This document shows positions 1 to 5,327 of a DNA stretch of 23,632 nt, piece by piece. This stretch comes from an uncultured Bacilli bacterium. GTDB lineage: Bacteria; Bacillota_I; Bacilli_A; RF39; UBA660. The stretch is from NCBI GenBank assembly GCA_947631655.1, contig CANRME010000007.1, positions 1-23,632 on the forward strand, written 5' to 3'. The notes under the pieces were generated by a model that worked only from the letters and a program-made list of their open reading frames with translations, was not told the origin of the DNA and ran no database searches. The translations under genes and the position numbers were made by a program. How positions within the stretch are numbered: position 1 is the first letter of the stretch; each line of letters opens with the position of its first letter.

Positions 1-1
1 T

Positions 2-61
2 GCTTTAAAATATCTTACTCCTGCTCAATTTAAACATTTATACTATAACAAAGAGGATTAA
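2..61 (+). CDS. C-terminal end of an IS3-family transposase (cut by window edge)
   Basis: The first 19 codons visible on the plus strand read ALKYLTPAQFKHLYYNKED and then stop at TAA. The L-x-x-L-T-P-x-x-F/Y pattern at an extreme C-terminus is what integrase-core (DDE, rve) transposases of the IS3 family end with. The rest of the gene lies to the left of the window. Support comes from what follows: a hairpin over the stop codon and a 25-nt terminal sequence with the TG...CA layout of IS3 elements. Whether the transposase is intact cannot be judged here. Confidence 0.6.
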   Translation, partial: ALKYLTPAQFKHLYYNKED

Positions 62-78
62 TCTCTTAATCCCCTCTT
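51..78 (+). terminator. Hairpin after the IS transposase
   Basis: AAGAG plus GATTAA (51-61) pairs with TTAATC (66-71) and CTCTT (74-78), leaving a 4-nt loop and a 2-nt bulge, followed by a T-rich stretch. It overlaps the transposase stop codon and probably ends IS transcription before the convergent thioredoxin-like gene. Confidence 0.4.
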
Positions 79-92
79 ATAATTTTAATTTC

Positions 93-117
93 TGTCTACT
101 TTTACTTGACTAATGCA
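93..117 (+). repeat. Right terminal inverted repeat of IS3-family element
   Basis: Read inward on the minus strand this is TGCATTAGTCAAG followed by TAAAAGTAGACA. It starts with the TG dinucleotide usual for IS3-family ends and has a GTAGACA block 25 nt in. That matches the spacing of the GTGGACA block in the IS3 type element as I remember it. The element would end at 117, 13 bp from the stop codon of the next gene. The left end and target duplication are outside the window. Confidence 0.5.
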
Positions 118-130
118 GTCTTAAACTTGT

Positions 131-871
131 TTAATCGCATCCTTCATCTTTTTCTGTATCACAACCATTACCATAAACTTCTTTTACTAGTTTTTCAAAA
201 TGATCATAATAGAATTCATATTGTTTATCAGTAATTTTATCATAAGCAGTTTGATCTTTATCTAATTCAATCGTCGTATCATCAACACTTACTATTTTTC
301 CATCTTTAACGGTAATAATAGTTGGTTGATAAATTCTTTTTTCTCCAGTTTTATAAGTTTTCTTATTTTCAGTTAAAGTATATTCACTTAAGTACTCATC
401 TAACTTTTCTAATAAATCGTAATATTCTTTAGTTCCCTCTCTAGTTTGTACTAACTTTTTATTTTGAACTTCAAATAAACTCTTATCATCATCTAAGTTT
501 AGATAATATAACTTTTTAACATTATAATCCTTTACAACATCAAGAAGTGGCCCAATTGCTCCTCTACACCATGGACACCAATTAGCACCGGCATAAATAA
601 TTGCATCATCACTATCTAGTAAATCAATTACTTCTTTAACAGAAACATATTTAATAGGATTAAATTCTGGTATCGTAATAGCACTATAGGTGTTTTTTGT
701 TCCCTCTCTAACTGTATCATTTAAACTTTCATATTCTTCTTTAAACTTAACAGCATCCCCGCTTGGTTTTACTTCTTCCTTTTTATTCGTAAATAGTAGT
801 ATTCCACCTACAACTAACGCTATAACTATAAGTATTCCTACTACTATCATAATTATCTTTTTCTTATTCAT
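131..871 (-). CDS. Membrane-anchored thioredoxin-fold protein
   Basis: A 246-residue protein with a lysine-rich N-terminus and one hydrophobic segment at about residues 6-27. It is either a signal anchor or a signal peptide, so the rest is expected outside the membrane. A thioredoxin-like active site WCPWC lies at residues 98-102, preceded by a hydrophobic strand (IIYAGAN) and followed by a helix, as in thioredoxin folds. Two more cysteines sit at residues 237 and 245 near the C-terminus. The family role would be thiol-disulfide exchange on exported proteins, but oxidase versus reductase cannot be decided. The closest named relatives may be bacteriocin-accessory-type thioredoxins. An AGGAGG site precedes the ATG, and a promoter lies just upstream. 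The IS3 end is inserted immediately downstream. Confidence 0.75.
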   Translation of the reverse strand: MNKKKIIMIVVGILIVIALVVGGILLFTNKKEEVKPSGDAVKFKEEYESLNDTVREGTKNTYSAITIPEFNPIKYVSVKEVIDLLDSDDAIIYAGANWCPWCRGAIGPLLDVVKDYNVKKLYYLNLDDDKSLFEVQNKKLVQTREGTKEYYDLLEKLDEYLSEYTLTENKKTYKTGEKRIYQPTIITVKDGKIVSVDDTTIELDKDQTAYDKITDKQYEFYYDHFEKLVKEVYGNGCDTEKDEGCD

Positions 872-890
872 AATTTTTCCTCCTAACTAA

Positions 891-919
891 ATTTTACTAC
901 ATTTTTTTAAGATAAACAA
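891..919 (-). promoter_or_regulatory. Promoter of the thioredoxin-fold gene
   Basis: Minus-strand TTGTTT (914-919) and TAAAAT (891-896) are separated by exactly 17 nt. They lie about 20 nt upstream of the ATG and its AGGAGG site. Confidence 0.5.
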
Positions 920-920
920 T

Positions 921-949
921 ATAAAAAGATAGATAACTAATAATTATCT
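921..949 (-). terminator. Weak terminator after the GT28 gene
   Basis: AGATAA/TTATCT stems (931-936 and 944-949) enclose the stop codon in the loop and run into a minus-strand U-rich tract (ATCTTTTTATATT). The stem is only 6 AT-rich base pairs, so this is tentative. Confidence 0.35.
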
Positions 950-2013
950 AACACATATTTAACTAAATCAGCAGCACTATGTTGATTAATATATTTCTTT
1001 TGATTTTTAACCATTATATCTTGTAATTTCGGATTATTTAAAAGTAGTTCTAGAGAATTTATTACTTCTTCTTCCTTATTTGCTTTTAAACTCATATTGT
1101 TATCTGCAAAAAAGTTAGCATTATAATTTTCTACTCCCGGTATGGGCATCATATGAATTAAAGGTTTTTCGATAACTCCTACTTCCGTTGAAGTAAGTCC
1201 TCCTGGTTTTGTAATTATAACTTTACTTACATTCATATATTCATTCATATTATTTACAAAACCTTTAACAATTAAATTATGATTATTAATACTTTCTAAT
1301 TCCGATTGTAATTTTTTATTATTACCACAAATAACTAAGAAGTAAACATTATTAATTCTATCTAGTATTTTTTTTATTAACGAAGTCATGTTACCAAATC
1401 CCATACTTCCTGATACTACCATAACTATGTCTTTATCTTGTGGTATATCTACTTTATTATTTATTTCTAAAAATTTACTAGATACGGGTATACCTATAGG
1501 TAGTAACAAATCTTTTTTAAATCCCTTATTAATAAAGGATTTACTTACTAATTTACTAGGTATTATAAACTTATCCGGATTAGTTTCATTCCAAAAAGGG
1601 ATGCATTCATAATCCGTTGCGACATTAATTAATCTTATATCATATTCCTTCTTAATTTCCGTAATACACATACTCGGAAACAAATGAGTACATATAACCA
1701 TCGTATACTTATTTTCTTTAATAAACCCTAACACTTTATCTTTAGCGAGTTTATTTAATAAATAAACCGGACTTTTAATATTACTTTTATTATATATTTC
1801 TCCTAATTTATAGACATTTTTAAAGATATTACCTTTTCCTTTTGTCGAATCTAAATATAACTTTTCTACCAATTTTGCTGTCTTTTCTCCAATTAATTCT
1901 AAATAATTTATATAATCGCATTTTATTCCATTATTTTTAAATTCTTCTACAATATATTTTGCACAAGCATTATGTCCGCCACCAGTACTACATGATAAAA
2001 CTAATACCTTCAT
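937..2013 (-). CDS. MGDG synthase/UgtP-like diacylglycerol glycosyltransferase
   Basis: A 358-residue enzyme of the GT28/MGDG-synthase fold, expected to move a sugar from a UDP donor to diacylglycerol at the inner membrane face, giving glycolipid and possibly a lipoteichoic acid anchor. Visible marks are the N-terminal glycine loop STGGGHN (residues 9-15), CTHLFP (108-113), TDYECIPFW (133-141), SGSMGFGN (201-208), and the nucleotide-sugar site TKPGGLTSTE (268-277) followed by PIPGVENYNANFF. Length and motif order fit the family. It starts 3 nt after the stop of the CmpB-like membrane gene, so the two are co-transcribed from the promoter at 2695-2723. The sugar transferred (glucose or galactose) and processivity are not readable from the sequence. 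Confidence 0.85.
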   Translation of the reverse strand: MKVLVLSCSTGGGHNACAKYIVEEFKNNGIKCDYINYLELIGEKTAKLVEKLYLDSTKGKGNIFKNVYKLGEIYNKSNIKSPVYLLNKLAKDKVLGFIKENKYTMVICTHLFPSMCITEIKKEYDIRLINVATDYECIPFWNETNPDKFIIPSKLVSKSFINKGFKKDLLLPIGIPVSSKFLEINNKVDIPQDKDIVMVVSGSMGFGNMTSLIKKILDRINNVYFLVICGNNKKLQSELESINNHNLIVKGFVNNMNEYMNVSKVIITKPGGLTSTEVGVIEKPLIHMMPIPGVENYNANFFADNNMSLKANKEEEVINSLELLLNNPKLQDIMVKNQKKYINQHSAADLVKYVLDNY

Positions 2014-2016
2014 AAC

Positions 2017-2643
2017 TTACTCCCACATATTATTAAACATATTATTTAAATATTTAACATCAAAAGTTTTATCTAAAAAAGATTCATAGTGATTTTTAGG
2101 AGGTATTCCTTTTTCAAAGTTATGAGCTCTAACTACGGCACTTACCGTAAGTAAAGTATCTACTACTAAGAAAATAATTAAAGTATTTAAAAGCCATTTA
2201 TTACCTACTAGTTTTAATTTATCAATTAATTTTACTAAGAAAGGATATATTATTTTAATCCAGGCTACTCCTAAAACACCCCACATTACGGAAAACATTA
2301 AACATACTCTTCCATTAATATTTAAGAAGTAACTAGAATAATCCCAAGCACTAAATCCTAAAAATAATTCCATTCCCCAGCTCATAATATATTCCAAGAT
2401 TGTTCCTCCTACAAAAGATATTAAAAATAATTGTAAATAAGATTCATCCCGAAATTTATAAAGCAAAGTTGTTAAAAAGCACGCACAAATTCCATAAGCA
2501 ATATCAAAAGGCCCTATTACTAAAGCAGAATGGTTTAAAAGTACGCCATCAGCAATAAAAGTCCATATACCTTCTAGAACCCAACCTACTATACTTGCAA
2601 AAATAAATATATAAAACATATTATAAAACTCTAACTTTTTCAT
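2017..2643 (-). CDS. CmpB-like putative ABC-transporter permease (PF06541-type)
   Basis: A polytopic membrane protein of about 208 residues with five or six hydrophobic segments. The opening FYNMFYIFIFASIVGWVLEG and the LEYIMSWGMELFLG and WDYS stretches are characteristic of the family annotated as putative ABC-transporter type IV (PF06541). I chose ATG at 2643 over the in-frame GTG at 2652 because an AAGTGG site sits 5 nt before it; the GTG lacks one. No ATPase or binding protein lies nearby, so the transporter label is a family label and not evidence of transport. The tight coupling to a glycolipid synthase suggests an envelope-lipid role, which is inference. Confidence 0.75.
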   Translation of the reverse strand: MKKLEFYNMFYIFIFASIVGWVLEGIWTFIADGVLLNHSALVIGPFDIAYGICACFLTTLLYKFRDESYLQLFLISFVGGTILEYIMSWGMELFLGFSAWDYSSYFLNINGRVCLMFSVMWGVLGVAWIKIIYPFLVKLIDKLKLVGNKWLLNTLIIFLVVDTLLTVSAVVRAHNFEKGIPPKNHYESFLDKTFDVKYLNNMFNNMWE

Positions 2644-2694
2644 AACTACCACTTAATTTATTCTGTGTACTCCCCTTAATAAATTTATAGAGTT

Positions 2695-2723
2695 ATTATA
2701 ACACATATTTTGTAGATTGTAAA
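2695..2723 (-). promoter_or_regulatory. Promoter of the CmpB-like/GT28 operon
   Basis: Minus-strand TTTACA (2718-2723), 17-nt spacer, TATAAT (2695-2700), with a TG one base before the -10 (extended -10). A strong sigma-A type match. Confidence 0.7.
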
Positions 2724-2730
2724 AATCCAT

Positions 2731-2755
2731 TAAAAAAGTAAGATTTTTCTTACTT
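2731..2755 (-). terminator. Terminator of the WXG100 operon, overlapping the last stop codon
   Basis: Perfect 8-bp stem AAGTAAGA/TCTTACTT (2736-2743 and 2748-2755) with a 4-nt loop, followed on the minus strand by TTTTTTAATGG. The stop codon of the last gene (2754-2756) forms the foot of the stem. Confidence 0.8.
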
Positions 2756-3062
2756 AATAAATCATTCTATCTCTTTCTTTAATTTTTGGAGAAGTAAATC
2801 TTCCATTTTGCATAGAAAGTTCATCTTCCAATCTTTGAAAAGACCTATTTACTAATTCTAATTTAGTATCAATATTCCTTATTTCTCTTGCACACTCACT
2901 TATTTTAGAAGATAATCCCCTTAAATAAGTTGCTTGTGAAAAACTAGAAGGTATATCAAAATTACAATTACCACTAGCATTATTTAAATTATTTAAACAA
3001 GAACTAACATCATCTCTTACCATATTATATATTCCTGTAACTGGATAATTTAACTTACTCAT
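2754..3062 (-). CDS. Small helical protein, last gene of the T7SS substrate operon
   Basis: A 102-residue protein without signal peptide or membrane segment, predicted to be mostly helical. A central heptad-like region (residues about 50-85, SSKISECAREIRNIDTKLEL onward) could form a helical hairpin or coiled coil. I see no W-x-G motif and do not recognise the family. Three cysteines (residues about 22, 33 and 57) are present. Its ATG begins 1 nt after the stop of the WXG100 gene upstream, so it is translationally coupled, and it ends the operon. By position it is likely a small T7SS partner or chaperone-like protein. Confidence 0.65.
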   Translation of the reverse strand: MSKLNYPVTGIYNMVRDDVSSCLNNLNNASGNCNFDIPSSFSQATYLRGLSSKISECAREIRNIDTKLELVNRSFQRLEDELSMQNGRFTSPKIKERDRMIY

Positions 3063-3063
3063 A

Positions 3064-3363
3064 CTATCCTGCCTCGTTATTTATATTATCTTTAATAGCA
3101 GATTGGATAAACATGGAATTACTTCTAATCATATCTCCAATTTCTTTTATTTTAGTTACAAAATCTAAATATTTTTGTTTATCTTCACATACTCTTCTAA
3201 AATAAAACTCTGCTTTATCTCCAACCCATTCTCTTGTCGTAGTAGGAACATTTCCTAGTCTATTATATAATGAAAACATTTCTGTTTCTAAATCCCCTGC
3301 TAAAGAAATAATCTCTGCTCCAATAGTATCAAGTTCATTTGTATTTACATAAGCTATCGCCAT
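3064..3363 (-). CDS. WXG100-family protein (ESAT-6-like)
   Basis: A 99-residue protein with the WXG100 layout: helix, a turn containing W-V-G (REWVGDKAEFYFRR, around residue 46), and a second helix (about residues 55-90). There is no signal peptide. Members are exported as folded helical-hairpin dimers by EssC-type T7SS, often as partners of larger toxins. A classic C-terminal Y-x-x-x-D/E export tag is not obvious. It lies fifth in a six-gene operon of small helical proteins next to essC. Whether it is secreted itself or acts as a carrier cannot be told. Confidence 0.85.
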   Translation of the reverse strand: MAIAYVNTNELDTIGAEIISLAGDLETEMFSLYNRLGNVPTTTREWVGDKAEFYFRRVCEDKQKYLDFVTKIKEIGDMIRSNSMFIQSAIKDNINNEAG

Positions 3364-3378
3364 ATCATTTCCTCATTT

Positions 3379-3768
3379 CTACCAATAATACCGGTTTCTT
3401 TCTTCTCTTTCGCGTCTTTCTCGCTCTTCCTGCTCACGTCTTTCTCGTTCTTCTCTTTCTCTTCGCTCTCTTTCCTCTTGTTCTAATCTGGCAATTGTAC
3501 TATTTAAACCAGCTATAGCACTATCAATTGCTGGAAGAACCGTTCCTTGTAAATATCGATACATTTCCTCAATTGTATTTTTTAATTTAACCGTTCTTGA
3601 AACTATTGGAGTAGAGGCATCATTAACAGTATAATTATTTTTAACAGTATTACCTAAATTATCTGCACTATTACTTGCACTACTTAAGTAAGATATTACA
3701 CTATTAACTTTACTTTTTAGTGTATTATATCTATTAATATCATTTCTACATTCCGCTATTGATGCCAT
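3379..3768 (-). CDS. T7SS-associated helical protein with long Glu/Arg tail
   Basis: A 129-residue protein with no signal peptide. Residues 1-95 look like two amphipathic helices with a serine/asparagine-rich link (YLSSASNSADNLGNTV), similar in style to the small DUF5082-type partners found with LXG/T7SS genes; that similarity is by impression only. Residues 96-125 are almost wholly E and R (runs such as EERERREREE), then the protein ends NRYYW. The tail would form a stable charged helix or coiled coil. Its coding strand is a purine tract that uses CGN arginine codons as well as AGA, more GC-rich than neighbours. Fourth gene in the operon, 15 nt from the next. Confidence 0.7.
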   Translation of the reverse strand: MASIAECRNDINRYNTLKSKVNSVISYLSSASNSADNLGNTVKNNYTVNDASTPIVSRTVKLKNTIEEMYRYLQGTVLPAIDSAIAGLNSTIARLEQEERERREREERERREQEERERREREERNRYYW

Positions 3769-3784
3769 ATTTCCTCCTTATAAA

Positions 3785-4255
3785 TTAATCTAATCTTATT
3801 TCATCAGCATTACTACGAATATCTTGAGCTGCAGTTTGAACATCTTGCGAAATACTTTGTCCAGATTTCATAAAGTTTTCATAAGCTTGATTAGCTTCAT
3901 CGATTTCTTGTAACATTCTAGAAACATAAGCTTCTAGTAATTGTTTAATAGCTGCAATAAAATCATAAGCTGCATCTTGTACATCACCTTTTAAAGCTGA
4001 TGTAATATCTCCAGTTTGATCAAAACCAGAAATTATACCTTGAACTTCTTCACAATAATTTCTCAATATATTAGTTAATTCAGCCATTCCATCTGCACTC
4101 ATACCGATAAATCCACCAGAAAACATATTAGTTAAACCTGTTTGAACAGTTCCAACAATATTTTCCATTTTAATACTAGCGGTATTTAAAACACTTGAAA
4201 TTGTATCTTGCACATTATGAGTTATATTACCTACAGTACTTCTAATATTTCCCAT
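3785..4255 (-). CDS. Larger WXG100-like helical protein (156 aa)
   Basis: A 156-residue protein, longer than a standard WXG100 protein. Residues 1-50 form a glycine/serine-containing amphipathic segment (VGTVQTGLTNMFSGGFIGMS). Residues about 55-120 look like a WXG100 hairpin in which the turn reads SALKGDVQDAAYDF, so the tryptophan is missing. A further helix (IDEANQAYENF onward) makes up the C-terminus. The hydrophobic-but-polar N-terminal part has no clear membrane segment. Start and stop overlap by 1 nt (TAATG) with the upstream WXG100 gene, which implies coupled expression at similar levels and perhaps a direct partnership. The exact family is not recognised. Confidence 0.65.
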   Translation of the reverse strand: MGNIRSTVGNITHNVQDTISSVLNTASIKMENIVGTVQTGLTNMFSGGFIGMSADGMAELTNILRNYCEEVQGIISGFDQTGDITSALKGDVQDAAYDFIAAIKQLLEAYVSRMLQEIDEANQAYENFMKSGQSISQDVQTAAQDIRSNADEIRLD

Positions 4256-4575
4256 TATCCTTCAACCCTCTTTTCTACTAATTCAGCATCTGCTTCGGAC
4301 ATTGCATTAACAATTTGATACATCTCTGATTGTAATGTATCATACGTTGCCTTTAAGTTTTTTGTTATAAACTCTCTATCCCTTTCCATATTTTCTTTAA
4401 ATGTTTCGGCAGACTCTCCTACCCAAACTTGGTCAACAGATTGTCTTAGTTGATCCATACTAGTAGTCATTTTGTTAATAGTATCTTCAATACATTTTGT
4501 ATTAAGATTGTTAAGTGCAGTTTGGATGTTATTAGCGTCAACACCTATCGTAGCTCCTTCAATATTTAAAGCCAT
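4255..4575 (-). CDS. WXG100-family protein (EsxA-like)
   Basis: A 106-residue protein and the clearest WXG100 member here: N-terminal helix (TALNNLNTKCIEDTINKM), turn VWVGESAETFKENM (WVG around residues 51-53), and a long second helix to the C-terminus. The family is exported by EssC-type ATPases and dimerises. Length is slightly above the typical 95-100 residues. AGGAGAGG precedes the ATG, giving a strong ribosome site. It is second in the operon behind the protein at 4591-4929 and overlaps the next gene by 1 nt. Homologues in this position are usually the general T7SS secreted component; that assignment is inferred. Confidence 0.9.
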   Translation of the reverse strand: MALNIEGATIGVDANNIQTALNNLNTKCIEDTINKMTTSMDQLRQSVDQVWVGESAETFKENMERDREFITKNLKATYDTLQSEMYQIVNAMSEADAELVEKRVEG

Positions 4576-4590
4576 TTTTCTTTTCCTCTC

Positions 4591-4929
4591 CTATCTTTCT
4601 ATAGACTTCTTCTTGTTTATTGTTTCATCCGTATATTCTTGGAATAATGTTGTAAAATATGCATCGTTTTCTTTCATTTTCTTAATTAATGCGATTAAAT
4701 CATCAGAATAACTAATAATATTGTTTTTGATAATGGGATAGTACTCTGCTAAATTTTGATAATTATTAATGATTTTATTAACAGGTTCTCCATCATATTG
4801 ACTATGAATCCTGTCAACACAATCAGTAATTCTATCAAAGATTTCACTAATTCTATCAGCATAATCAATAATCTCTAAACTAAGATTACTAAGTTCATCT
4901 TCGTTAATTCCAACTAAAACATCTTTCAC
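4591..4929 (-). CDS. WXG-like helical protein, first gene of the substrate operon
   Basis: A 112-residue protein starting at GTG with an AAAGGA site about 10 nt upstream. Two long amphipathic helices flank a turn at SQYDGEPVNKIINNY, placed where WXG100 proteins have W-x-G, so it reads as a divergent member with Y-D-G. The C-terminus is charged (DETINKKKSIER). It is the first gene downstream of a very strong promoter and is followed after 15 nt by a canonical WXG100 gene. It could be the heterodimer partner of that protein; the sequence alone does not prove it. Confidence 0.7.
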   Translation of the reverse strand: MKDVLVGINEDELSNLSLEIIDYADRISEIFDRITDCVDRIHSQYDGEPVNKIINNYQNLAEYYPIIKNNIISYSDDLIALIKKMKENDAYFTTLFQEYTDETINKKKSIER

Positions 4930-4993
4930 AAGTCTTATTCCTTTCCTATCCTAAATGAAGTTTCTAAACTCCCTCTAGTCTACTTATACTTAA

Positions 4994-5023
4994 ATTATAA
5001 CTTTTCTACTTTTCACTTGTCAA
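4994..5023 (-). promoter_or_regulatory. Consensus promoter of the WXG100 operon
   Basis: Minus-strand TTGACA (5018-5023) and TATAAT (4994-4999), both perfect consensus, 18-nt spacer. The start site would be near 4987, giving a leader of about 58 nt before the GTG at 4929. This separates expression of the small exported proteins from the machinery genes upstream. Confidence 0.8.
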
Positions 5024-5048
5024 TTATGTTGACTATCCCTTTACATTT

Positions 5049-5072
5049 AAAAACCGATTTTTAATCGGTTTT
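5049..5072 (-). terminator. Terminator between EsaB and the WXG100 operon
   Basis: Perfect stem AAAACCGATT/AATCGGTTTT (5050-5059 and 5063-5072) with a 3-nt loop and a run of T on the minus strand side. It follows the esaB stop codon by 3 nt. The symmetric AT flanks would let it work in both directions. Confidence 0.8.
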
Positions 5073-5075
5073 ATT

Positions 5076-5327
5076 TTAAAATAAGACTAATTCTGTTCCA
5101 TTTCTTATATCTGTTTGTCTTATTGTATTAATTCTTTCGTAAATAACCCCTGTTCTTCTATTACAAAGACAAGCATTTTTCTTAGCTGGATAGACTTTAG
5201 ATAAATTATTAACAATTCTACTTAAGAATTCTGCTATTTCTCCAATATATTTATTAACTGGAATATATAATTCATAAGTCTCCTCAATTTCGGGAACATA
5301 TAGTTTAATTAACACTTTATATTCCAT
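5076..5327 (-). CDS. esaB: EsaB/YukD ubiquitin-like T7SS protein
   Basis: An 83-residue protein with the beta-grasp pattern of YukD/EsaB: a first strand KVLIKLYVPEIEETYELYIP, then helix IGEIAEFLSRIVNNL, then a short strand and a final VIYER...NGTELVLF strand pair. The C-terminal hydrophobic ending after a GTEL turn is characteristic. In T7SSb systems EsaB is a small cytoplasmic component needed for secretion or its control. Its ATG overlaps the essC stop by 1 nt (TAATG), so it is coupled to essC, and a terminator follows at once. Gene order here (essC before esaB) is reversed relative to the usual esaB-first order in Bacillus and Staphylococcus. Confidence 0.85.
   Translation of the reverse strand: MEYKVLIKLYVPEIEETYELYIPVNKYIGEIAEFLSRIVNNLSKVYPAKKNACLCNRRTGVIYERINTIRQTDIRNGTELVLF

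Noticed and set aside
690..890. Plus-strand open frame of 66 codons opposite the thioredoxin-like gene
   Set aside because: It lies wholly antisense to a gene with a clear start, ribosome site and promoter. Its hydrophobic composition is only the complement of the N-terminal lysine/isoleucine region.
1388..1612. Plus-strand open frame of 74 codons
   Set aside because: Antisense to the conserved centre of the GT28 enzyme; no ribosome site or family features.
3394..3483. Polypurine tract considered as a triplex or origin-like element
   Set aside because: It is fully explained by the coding of a Glu/Arg-rich tail in an intact frame; no origin features such as DnaA boxes nearby.
4472..4711. Plus-strand open frame of 79 codons spanning two WXG-type genes
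   Set aside because: Covers the N-terminus of a clear WXG100 protein and the C-terminus of its neighbour on the other strand; no promoter or ribosome site.
2754..4929. Search for an LXG toxin-immunity pair among the small T7SS genes
   Set aside because: No protein in the operon is large enough to hold an LXG domain plus toxin, and none resembles an immunity protein.
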